Assembly (NCBI RefSeq): GCF_900116225.1
Contig: NZ_FOZZ01000001.1
Location: 475,883-539,882 of the forward strand
Origin: Sphingobacterium wenxiniae
GTDB lineage: Bacteria > Bacteroidota > Bacteroidia > Sphingobacteriales > Sphingobacteriaceae
DNA length: 64,000 nt
Direction of reading: 5' to 3'
The notes beneath the pieces were generated by a model. The model was not told the DNA's origin, did no database searches, and saw only the letters and a program-made list of their open reading frames with translations. Of this stretch, positions 1-6,843 are shown piece after piece. Positions within the stretch are counted from its first letter, which is position 1. Each line of letters starts with the position of its first letter. The position numbers were made by a program, and so were the translations under genes.

Positions 1-639
1 CGCTACGCTATTTTAGGTACAGAGGAGAACTGTACAGGTGATCCTGCTAAGCGTGCCGGCAATGAGTTCCTCTTTCAGATGCAGGCGATGATGAACATTG
101 AAATACTCAATGGCTATGAAATCAAAAAAATCGTTACGGCTTGCCCTCATTGCTTCAACACATTGAAAAATGAATATCCATCTTTAGGAGGAAATTACGA
201 AGTCATCCACCATACCCAATTGATCCAATCCTTAATTGACGAGGGTAAGCTTCGTCCAGATGACGGCCATATCTTCAAAGGTAAAAAGATTACCTACCAT
301 GACCCCTGCTATCTAGGACGTGCCAATGATGTTTACGATGCACCAAGAGAAATACTGGAATCATTAGACGTACAGCTTACCGAGCTAAAACGTTGCCGAA
401 GCAATGGGCTTTGTTGCGGAGCCGGAGGTGCACAGATGTTCAAAGAGCCCGAAAAAGGCAACAAAGATGTCAATATCGAACGCATCGAGGATGTCATTGA
501 ATCCAATGCAGAAATCGTAGCTGCTGCCTGTCCATTCTGCATGACCATGTTGCGCGATGGTGTCAAAGTCAAGGAAAAAGAACAAGAGATACAAGTGCTG
601 GACATAGCAGAGATTACAGCTAGAGCCAATGGTTTATAA
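1..639 (+). CDS. (Fe-S)-binding CCG-domain protein, 3' part
   Basis: The frame is open from base 1, so the gene starts upstream of the window and only its C-terminal ~212 residues are seen. They carry two cysteine-rich CCG-type motifs, known from heterodisulfide reductase HdrB/GlpC-like Fe-S oxidoreductases: CPHCFNTL with HDPCYLGR, then CCGAGGAQMF with CPFCMTML. In this family such domains bind Fe-S clusters and pass electrons between flavoproteins or quinones and a partner. The visible reading starts GTEENCTGDPAKRAG, typical of the region before the second CCG domain. A strong hairpin terminator follows the stop. The partner and substrate cannot be told from this fragment. Confidence 0.85.
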   Translation, partial: RYAILGTEENCTGDPAKRAGNEFLFQMQAMMNIEILNGYEIKKIVTACPHCFNTLKNEYPSLGGNYEVIHHTQLIQSLIDEGKLRPDDGHIFKGKKITYHDPCYLGRANDVYDAPREILESLDVQLTELKRCRSNGLCCGAGGAQMFKEPEKGNKDVNIERIEDVIESNAEIVAAACPFCMTMLRDGVKVKEKEQEIQVLDIAEITARANGL

Positions 640-641
640 TT

Positions 642-677
642 AAAAAAGCTTGGATTTCCAGAAATCCAAGCTTTTTT
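642..677. terminator. Bidirectional rho-independent terminator
   Basis: A perfect inverted repeat (arms 642-658 and 661-677) centred on AAGCTTGGATTTC has A-runs on the left and T-runs on the right. It can therefore end the Fe-S protein transcript on the plus strand and the tRNA-Leu transcript on the minus strand. Confidence 0.85.
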
Positions 678-684
678 CTGTTTG

Positions 685-768
685 TGCCCAGGAGCAGATT
701 CGAACTGCCACGCCCTTGCGAGCGCCACCCCCTCAAGATGGTGCGTCTACCAATTTCGCCACCTGGGC
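685..768 (-). tRNA. tRNA-Leu (anticodon GAG)
   Basis: The reverse strand folds as a class II tRNA. The acceptor arms are GCCCAGG and CCTGGGC with discriminator A. The D-arm is GCGAAATTGGTAGACGC. The anticodon stem CCATC/GGTGG encloses the loop TTGAGGG, giving anticodon GAG. A long variable arm (GCGCTCGCAAGGGCG) and the T-loop GTTCGAATC follow. The CCA end is not fully encoded. The length is 84 nt without CCA, as expected for leucine tRNA. Confidence 0.96.
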
Positions 769-832
769 AATCGTGACAGCAAAAATAATGCTTTTTAGGA
801 CATTTGGAAAAGTTTTAAGACGCTTTTCCTCA

Positions 833-1711
833 TTATTTTCCTAAGTTATTGTCTATCAAAGTCTGAATTATTCCATCGACCAACCCCACACGCGGAGCAA
901 CAATATTTTTCAATTGCCCTACCTTCATAATGGTCAGGAATATCTCCGCTGCCGGAATGATAACGTCTGCCCTATCCTGCTTTAATCCCAATACCTGAAT
1001 ACGGTCTTTTAAGGAATAAGAATTCAGGTGTTGATACAGCGCTCTGAGCTTAGCATAGGACATAGGTTTATCCACCTTTTCATTGGACAGGCGCGACAGT
1101 TTATTGATGTTGCCCCCCGTACCTATACCATAGATATTCTTGTATACCCGTGTATGTTCTTTCACCCAAGCCCTCATGTCATCCCAAGTAGCAGGATCAT
1201 CCTGATTATCCAGAATACGTATAGTACCCAAGTTGAAAGAACGCGAAGCAACAAGCTTAGCCTGCGCAAAAAGAGATATTTCCGTACTTCCTCCCCCTAC
1301 ATCGATATAGAGGTAAACCTTATCCCTATCCATTTTATCCTGCAAGTGGCTGTTGTATATAATTTTAGCTTCTACAGCCCCATCAATGATATTAATATCC
1401 ACCCCCACCTCACGGCAGGCCTTTACAATATCAATACCATTATCCGCATCGCGCATAGCCGAAGTTGCACAAGCCATGTAATCGCTGACACGATAAACAT
1501 CCATCAGGTTGCGAAATGCCTGCATGGTTTTCACCATATTCTCGAATTTTGCTTCCGAAATATGCTGATGGATAAAAGCATCGTCTCCTAAGCGCAAAGG
1601 AACACGAATAAGCGCTTCTTTTTTGAATGTCGCAGGCTTATTATCATTATTGACCTCTGCAATCAATAACCGAACAGCATTTGACCCTATATCTATAGCT
1701 CCGTATCTCAC
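833..1711 (-). CDS. ppx: Ppx/GppA family phosphatase (exopolyphosphatase-like)
   Basis: This 292-residue protein belongs to the sugar kinase/Hsp70-like Ppx/GppA family, which hydrolyses polyphosphate or pppGpp in the cytoplasm. The N-terminus RYGAIDIGSNAVRLLIAEV is the phosphate-binding loop of the family. A second glycine-rich loop, YIDVGGGSTEISLF (~138-151), holds the usual catalytic Glu, and GIGTGGNINKLS (~196-207) is the third conserved block. At ~300 residues it is the short form without the C-terminal HD domain of E. coli Ppx. The start codon is GTG, chosen because the DIGSN motif must lie near the N-terminus. Whether it acts on polyP or pppGpp is not decided by sequence. Confidence 0.88.
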   Translation of the reverse strand: MRYGAIDIGSNAVRLLIAEVNNDNKPATFKKEALIRVPLRLGDDAFIHQHISEAKFENMVKTMQAFRNLMDVYRVSDYMACATSAMRDADNGIDIVKACREVGVDINIIDGAVEAKIIYNSHLQDKMDRDKVYLYIDVGGGSTEISLFAQAKLVASRSFNLGTIRILDNQDDPATWDDMRAWVKEHTRVYKNIYGIGTGGNINKLSRLSNEKVDKPMSYAKLRALYQHLNSYSLKDRIQVLGLKQDRADVIIPAAEIFLTIMKVGQLKNIVAPRVGLVDGIIQTLIDNNLGK

Positions 1712-1897
1712 AAATTATAATTTTGCGTAGTGAATTTTACTTTTACCTGCAATATTACACATTCATATATTAATAAATCATTAAGTTACCGATATATTAA
1801 TATAAAAACAACAAGGCGGTTCATAATACATAAGGACGTATATCCATATTTTGTTTTTATTTTAGGGTTAAAAATGATGTGGTATGTCAGAGGGGAA

Positions 1898-2537
1898 ATG
1901 GAGGTTTAATTTCGACAATTGTCATTTCTTCCCATCGCACAGGCTTTCCGTCCCTCGCCGGGACAGGGCGTCACTTTTATAGGGCAAAAGTGACCAAAAC
2001 CCTTTGTCCCATCCGAGGTGGCCTGTCCTCGTCAGAGCCGAGACACGGCGCACAACTCCAACGCACACAAAGGAAATCCCTCCCAAGGCTGAAACCACTG
2101 TCCGAAGCTTTTGGTTAGCTTTGAACAATAGTTTCCATGCCTTTCCCTTTCGCACAATACCTCGGTATTTCCTTTGTCATCCCGCCACTGGGATGGGACG
2201 GAGAAGCGCTTTCGCACCTATGTGGGGTGCACTCAAACATACTCGGGTCAACCATTTATTGAAGACTTCCGAAGTTTGTGAAACTTCGGAAGTCTAAATT
2301 CTACTCGCACCAGCCATTCCTTAACAGAAAAATGTCGCCTTAAACTATTCTCGATGCGGGATAAGTGCGGGGATGTGGGACGCATCAAAAGTTTTGACCA
2401 TGTAGAAGGATATTTTTAGCACTATCCCCCTGGTCAAAGCTTTTCAGCGACGAGTTTTGCCCCACTTTTGCGGTCAAAAGTGGGAAAAGCCCGTCCGGCT
2501 TCGGAGGACAAGAAATTTGAATAAATTAAACCTCCAT
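1898..2537. mobile_element. 640-bp non-autonomous element with 15-bp inverted ends
   Basis: The block is bounded by a perfect 15-bp inverted repeat, ATGGAGGTTTAATTT at 1898-1912 and its complement at 2523-2537. Inside, two similar hairpins sit near the two ends: GTCACTTTT/AAAAGTGAC (1970-1994) and CCCACTTTTG/CAAAAGTGGG (2461-2484). A third perfect hairpin with 14-bp arms and a 3-nt loop lies at 2264-2294. The interior looks more GC-rich than its flanks and has open frames on both strands, but none resembles a protein. No clear target duplication is visible. The rest of the 1712-2584 gap shows only AT-rich sequence upstream of the phosphatase gene. Confidence 0.5.
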
Positions 2538-2584
2538 ATATTTTAGAAAAACAAAACACATTATCTCCAGTTGGGTAGATCGAC

Positions 2585-2621
2585 AAAACAAAAACGGCCT
2601 CTACAAAGAAGTAGAAGCCGT
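2585..2621 (-). terminator. Rho-independent terminator of the lipoprotein gene
   Basis: On the minus strand ACGGCTTCTAC pairs with GTAGAGGCCGT (2594-2604 with 2611-2621) around a 6-nt loop and runs into a T-rich stretch, about 20 bp after the lipoprotein stop. Confidence 0.85.
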
Positions 2622-2642
2622 CAAATAAAAAAGTTTTATCGC

Positions 2643-3203
2643 TTAGTGGTGTGCGTGCTCATCCTCTTTACCACCTGCCAACGTAAACAATTCGGTGACC
2701 TTTTCTAGATTCGCTTTTGCAAAATCCTGAAGGACTTTATTAGTGTTACGTGTCAAGCGCGTGAACTGCTCTTTTACAATTGCTGCTTCATGTTGAACAT
2801 GGTGCACATATGCTTCATCCGAGAAAGCGGCCGTTACAGTTCCTGTAGAATCTGCTGCTGCCGGAGTCGCTTTAAATACTTCAGCCCCTTTGACAGGAAA
2901 ATCAACCTGATTAACTATCGCTATGCTGTCCAAACCCGGCAAAATAGCACCATAAACTTCTTTCACTTTAGCAGAAAGTTGCTTGGTCTGCGAAGAAGCC
3001 GATGCACTTTCTGCATACGTAGCATAATCCACTTCATAAACTGCTTTCGCGCCTACTATTTCAAAAAACTGAAAAGCATCGCCATCCGCTAAGCTGGTAT
3101 GCGTATATTTCAATTGATTCTCCTGAGCCGTTTTAGGGTCACAAGATGTCAACAAAGCACCTGCACACAAGGCTGCAACAAATAAAGTATTTAATTTCAT
3201 CAT
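2643..3203 (-). CDS. Exported lipoprotein, DUF4142-like
   Basis: A 186-residue protein with a lipoprotein signal peptide: hydrophobic LFVAALCAGALLTSC with the lipobox Cys at residue 20. The mature part is helical and polar. The pattern of an alanine-rich first helix, then SAKVKEVYGAILPGLDSIA, a V-x-FPV segment and a long C-terminal helix resembles the ferritin-like DUF4142 proteins of Bacteroidota, but no single motif proves this. The C-terminus is rich in His and acidic residues (KEDEHAHH), which could bind metal. Two adjacent ATG codons (3203 and 3200) could serve as start. It stands alone between a terminator and a repeat-rich gap. Confidence 0.6.
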   Translation of the reverse strand: MMKLNTLFVAALCAGALLTSCDPKTAQENQLKYTHTSLADGDAFQFFEIVGAKAVYEVDYATYAESASASSQTKQLSAKVKEVYGAILPGLDSIAIVNQVDFPVKGAEVFKATPAAADSTGTVTAAFSDEAYVHHVQHEAAIVKEQFTRLTRNTNKVLQDFAKANLEKVTELFTLAGGKEDEHAHH

Positions 3204-3261
3204 GATTCTTTTCTTGTGAACAAAAATATAAAATATATAATAAATATCGCAAAAGTATTTA

Positions 3262-3274
3262 GAGCCTGTTTAAA
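3262..3274. repeat. Solitary inverted-repeat end of the MITE family
   Basis: GAGCCTGTTTAAA is identical to both ends of the 187-bp element at 6508-6694 and is likewise preceded by TTA/TAA-type sequence. No partner end is seen in this gap, so it may be the remnant of a decayed copy. Confidence 0.55.
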
Positions 3275-3428
3275 ATTTTATACGCGTCAAGAGAAACTCG
3301 TCCTCGTTTGAAACGAGGATGCTCACTAATGCCTCCCCTCTCTCAAGATTGAGTGCAGCGGTATCTTAGGAGAACTAACAACCTAAGTTTTCAACTTAGC
3401 TGATACAACCAAGTTTCCTAGAACATGA

Positions 3429-3471
3429 GGGTGTCTCCTACATTTGCTTACAACAAACATAGGAGACACCC
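3429..3471. repeat. Long hairpin in intergenic repeat cluster
   Basis: A perfect 12-bp inverted repeat (GGGTGTCTCCTA at 3429-3440 with its complement at 3460-3471) encloses a 19-nt loop. It sits inside the 3204-3790 gene-free stretch, directly before the paired 95-bp repeats, and has no T-run, so it is more likely part of a repeat unit than a terminator. Confidence 0.6.
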
Positions 3472-3478
3472 ACTTAGG

Positions 3479-3718
3479 CCCTCGTGAGATAGGGATAGAC
3501 TATTTGATATAACCAAGTTGAAAACTTGATTTATTGTAGTCACAAGCTATAAAAGCTTGCGAGCGACAGTAAGGATTCCTAAAACATAGACTTCCGAAGT
3601 TTTTTTAACTTCCGAAGTCTTTAGTCCCTCGTGAGATAGAGATAGACTATTCGATACAACCAAGTTGAAAACTTGATTTATTGTAGTCGCAAGCTATAAA
3701 AGCTTGCGACAGTAAGGA
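3479..3718. repeat. Two direct copies of a ~95-bp hairpin-rich repeat
   Basis: Copy A (3479-3575) and copy B (3626-3718) begin CCCTCGTGAGATAG and end GACAGTAAGGA, with a few substitutions and one 4-bp indel. Each contains two small dyads, CAAGTTGAAAACTTG and CAAGCTATAAAAGCTTG. Between them lie two copies of the odd palindrome ACTTCCGAAGT (3590-3600 and 3609-3619). No reading frame is present. A fragment of similar sequence (CCTAAGTTTTCAACTTAG) precedes them near 3380. Confidence 0.75.
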
Positions 3719-3722
3719 AAAT

Positions 3723-3770
3723 AAAAAAGACTTTATTAGGCACTCCTCGTGGAGCCCCAATAAAGTCTTT
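3723..3770 (-). terminator. Terminator downstream of ppc
   Basis: On the minus strand AAAGACTTTATT pairs with AATAAAGTCTTT around a 20-nt loop that itself contains a small GAGGAG/CTCC dyad. The stem is followed by a T-run, 20 bp after the PEP carboxylase stop. Confidence 0.85.
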
Positions 3771-3791
3771 CGTAAAAGAAGTGACGAAAGC

Positions 3792-6368
3792 TTAGGCTAA
3801 GTTCCGTCCCGCATTCACCACACCATAGATTGTCCGGCCAATCAGCTTTTTATAAACAGCTTCCTGCTCCGCAGACACATTCTTTTTGTTCAGAATAGTG
3901 CGTATAGCATAATGCTGAATAACCAACAACGGCAGAACGATTTCCTCGCGTGCCAATATCGATGCGCGATCGACAGGATAATCCTCCATCAGTTCACTTG
4001 TCTGGCTCAGCTTTAAAGTATATTTCTTTGTCAATTCATATTCATCGCGCAACATCGTCCAAAACTCACCGAACGTTGCATCCTTTTGCATGTAAGCGGT
4101 CAGGTTAAAATTGGACTTGGTCATGGACATCATACAATTGTCGATGATGGTCTTGAACATGCCAGAATTTTCGTAAAGATTGCGTACATACGACCACAGG
4201 TTATTGTCCTCTGCCCAACGCAAAGCTGTTCCCACCCCGTAAAAGCCAGGAATATTCTGCTTCAACTGGCTCCATGAAGTCACGAAGCTGATAGCACGCA
4301 GATCCTCCAACCGCAATTCCCGATCCGAATTCCGTTTCACCGGACGGCTGCTGATGTTCACCTCGGACAACTCTTTCAACGGACTCAACGTCTCTAAATA
4401 TTTCAAGAACAACGGGTGCTTCCGCAGATCCATAAACTTGCGGTGGCTTTCCTGCGCCATCTGGTCGATGATCTCTTTTTGGCGCGGTGTAAGTGTATCG
4501 CCCTCTTTCTGCTGCAGTTCAGATACCATCCCCGCTTGGATAAGTTGCTCAATATTGTGCTTAGCCGTTTCCAGAGATCCGTATTGGCTACTGATCGTCT
4601 GTCCCTGAATGGTCAACTGTATATGCTCATTAGCAATCTCTTTTCCCATGGAAGCATAGAACTTCTGCGTTTTCCCCCCACCACGGGCAGGAGGCCCACC
4701 ACGACCATCGAAGAAAATCAAGTCTACATCATATTCACGTGCAATTGCCGTCAATTCGATTTTGGCTTTGTATATGGACCAGTTCGCCATCAAATAACCA
4801 CCATCTTTCGTACTGTCGGAAAAGCCCAGCATGATGGTCTGCTTATTGCCTCTGCGCTTGATATGCTCCGCATACACCGGATGCGTATACAAGCTCCGCA
4901 TCACATCGGCCGCGCGCGACAAATCATCCACCGTTTCGAACAATGGCACAAAATCAATCGTCAGGCTTTCTTTTTTCCAGCCAGACCACAGAAACAGCTG
5001 CATCAGTCCCAATATATCTGAAGCTTGCTGACAGTTGCTGATAATAAAGCGCTGTGCTGCCCGCTCACTTCCCGACTGTTGAATCTGCTTGAGCAGACCT
5101 ATCACATCCATCGTATCTTTCACCAGCTTATCGGCATCTTCTTCGTATGTCAAAGATAGCTCAGAGAAAGGCATACCTTGCTGCTTTTCCGCTTCGCCCT
5201 TAGCAAATTGCTCTGCATCCACCTGCGTGTCCGGATAGCGTTCGATAAGGTATTGGAAAGTGTTCCTAAGGATACTGCTGTCCTGACGAATATCCAAAGT
5301 CGTAAAATAGCACCCGAAAGTGATAACTTTCCTTATCAAATCCTCAACCAGATCAACAAATAAGCCATCATGGTTCTCATTCAGCACATCTTTAACCGCA
5401 TTCAAATTTTCCAAGATAACGGCCGTTTCATCTGCCGGGTTCTCCTTTGGGTTAAAGCTGTTTTCATAAAACAGATTCTGCAACGTGTCCAAGTATTTTT
5501 CCGTACCACGGAAAGTGATACGGCGCTTAACGACACGGAAATCACGGTAGTAACAACGGAAAAGAATCGTCCGCAGCATAGCAGCCACCTTTTTCGTGCT
5601 TTCTGCCGTTACATTTGGGTTACCATCCCGGTCTCCTCCTGGCCAAAAGCCCAATTCAATCAGTTGTTTCACTTCTTCAATAGGCACTTCAAGCTCACTA
5701 TCGATCTTGGATTGGATCTCCGATGCTACTTTATAAAAGACATTCTCAAGAAACCAAGCCAAACTTGCCGCTTCATCCACAGGCGTTGGCTTTTCCTTAT
5801 TGATAAAAGGCGTTTTACCCAATTGTTGCAACAGTTGCTGGATATTCGGCACATCATTTTCTTTCAGTGCCTCGATCAAATCCGTAATAATCGCCAATAC
5901 CGGCCCCGGATAGAACTGTGTAGGGTGTGCCGTCAACACCAGTCGAACTGAAAAATCATGCAGCTTATCCACGATTTTTTTCTTCAGCTCAGGGCTTTCC
6001 TGCGCACGTTGGAATAAGGTCTGTAAAAGCCCTGCTTCCTCCGTTTTTCCAATTGTCTGAAAAGCAGAATCCTCTACCGCATCAAACAGTACAACCTGCC
6101 GTTCAATATATTGAACGATCCGAAAAAGAAAATCCACACGGTCTTTTTCCTGCACATACTGCTCATATTGACCAAAAAAGCTTTCTATAATATCTTCAGG
6201 AGCTAATTGCGCCTCTATCCCCTTTTCACAATGTGTGGTAAAGAACGGTAGGATTGTCCCTGTATGCTTCACCCTACGGAAAGGCAGGGTAAGAAACAAG
6301 CTCTTATACAGGTCAAACCTCGTTAGCACCTCGTTGTGAAAGGCTGATTTTTTTTGACTTATCTTCAT
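3792..6368 (-). CDS. ppc: Phosphoenolpyruvate carboxylase
   Basis: An 858-residue PEP carboxylase, which makes oxaloacetate from PEP and bicarbonate to refill the citric acid cycle. The catalytic signatures are present: VLTAHPTQ (~144-151, the TAHPT histidine), GGDRDGNPNVT, GFSDSTKDGGYLMANW, and the mobile loop FFDGRGGPPARGGG. SSRPVKR follows toward the C-terminus. The family's usual C-terminal NTG is replaced here by NAGRNLA. The length fits the bacterial enzyme (~880). It is monocistronic, ending at a strong terminator and preceded by an AT-rich gap that holds the MITE. Confidence 0.96.
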   Translation of the reverse strand: MKISQKKSAFHNEVLTRFDLYKSLFLTLPFRRVKHTGTILPFFTTHCEKGIEAQLAPEDIIESFFGQYEQYVQEKDRVDFLFRIVQYIERQVVLFDAVEDSAFQTIGKTEEAGLLQTLFQRAQESPELKKKIVDKLHDFSVRLVLTAHPTQFYPGPVLAIITDLIEALKENDVPNIQQLLQQLGKTPFINKEKPTPVDEAASLAWFLENVFYKVASEIQSKIDSELEVPIEEVKQLIELGFWPGGDRDGNPNVTAESTKKVAAMLRTILFRCYYRDFRVVKRRITFRGTEKYLDTLQNLFYENSFNPKENPADETAVILENLNAVKDVLNENHDGLFVDLVEDLIRKVITFGCYFTTLDIRQDSSILRNTFQYLIERYPDTQVDAEQFAKGEAEKQQGMPFSELSLTYEEDADKLVKDTMDVIGLLKQIQQSGSERAAQRFIISNCQQASDILGLMQLFLWSGWKKESLTIDFVPLFETVDDLSRAADVMRSLYTHPVYAEHIKRRGNKQTIMLGFSDSTKDGGYLMANWSIYKAKIELTAIAREYDVDLIFFDGRGGPPARGGGKTQKFYASMGKEIANEHIQLTIQGQTISSQYGSLETAKHNIEQLIQAGMVSELQQKEGDTLTPRQKEIIDQMAQESHRKFMDLRKHPLFLKYLETLSPLKELSEVNISSRPVKRNSDRELRLEDLRAISFVTSWSQLKQNIPGFYGVGTALRWAEDNNLWSYVRNLYENSGMFKTIIDNCMMSMTKSNFNLTAYMQKDATFGEFWTMLRDEYELTKKYTLKLSQTSELMEDYPVDRASILAREEIVLPLLVIQHYAIRTILNKKNVSAEQEAVYKKLIGRTIYGVVNAGRNLA

Positions 6369-6507
6369 GTTTTAATTTAAGAAACTTCCCTTGTTATAGG
6401 TATTTTAAATAACAAAACCCCTAAATTATGTAATTTTATCACCAAAAACAAAACAACAATAAAATTAACACATAAAATATAATAATAAATTAACAAAATA
6501 ACAATAA

Positions 6508-6694
6508 GAGCCTGTTTAAAAATAAAATTCATACGTCATTTCGACGAGGGACGAGGAGAACCGAACGAAGTGAGCTCTGCGAAGCAAAATCTATGGATAA
6601 GCTTCTTCTCACAGCTTCAAAACGCAGATTATCACGTCGCTAACGCTCCTCATAATGACGCGTTTTGGGCTTTTGTAGAAATTTAAACAGGCTC
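6508..6694. mobile_element. 187-bp MITE with 13-bp inverted ends and TAA target duplication
   Basis: Perfect terminal inverted repeats, GAGCCTGTTTAAA (6508-6520) and TTTAAACAGGCTC (6682-6694), are flanked on both sides by TAA (6505-6507, 6695-6697). Ends starting GAG(C/A)CTG with a 3-bp TNA duplication are known for the IS1031 group of the IS5 family, so this is probably a non-autonomous derivative. The interior has no gene and holds the motif CGACGAGGGACGAGGAGAA. The gap 6369-6843 otherwise contains only AT-rich sequence and the promoter of the next gene. Confidence 0.75.
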
Positions 6695-6816
6695 TAAGCT
6701 AACATTTTGTTTTTTTTATCCACCTATAGATCCCTCCTTTGTCGTGATGACAAAGACAACGGACGCATAGATTATAGACTATTGATATTATATTCGCCTT
6801 ATAGGCCGAATTTATT

Positions 6817-6824
6817 TAATTTTG
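6817..6824 (+). promoter_or_regulatory. Bacteroidota -7 box before FUSC gene
   Basis: TAATTTTG fits the Bacteroidota sigma-A -7 consensus TAnnTTTG and lies 19 nt before the ATG at 6844. A good -33 TTTG at the expected spacing is not visible. Confidence 0.45.
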
Positions 6825-6843
6825 CAGTTCAGTATAGCTCCTC

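Noticed and set aside
1028..1591. 187-codon plus-strand frame
   Set aside because: Antisense to the Ppx/GppA gene, which has clear family motifs.
1879..2297. Several overlapping open frames on both strands in the 640-bp element
   Set aside because: Atypical composition, no motif, mutually overlapping; explained by a GC-richer structured element.
3429..3718. CRISPR or tRNA-like structure
   Set aside because: Only two ~95-bp copies with internal dyads; no spacer pattern and no tRNA fold.
4416..5951. Long plus-strand frames opposite ppc
   Set aside because: Shadows of the PEP carboxylase gene, whose signatures are unambiguous.
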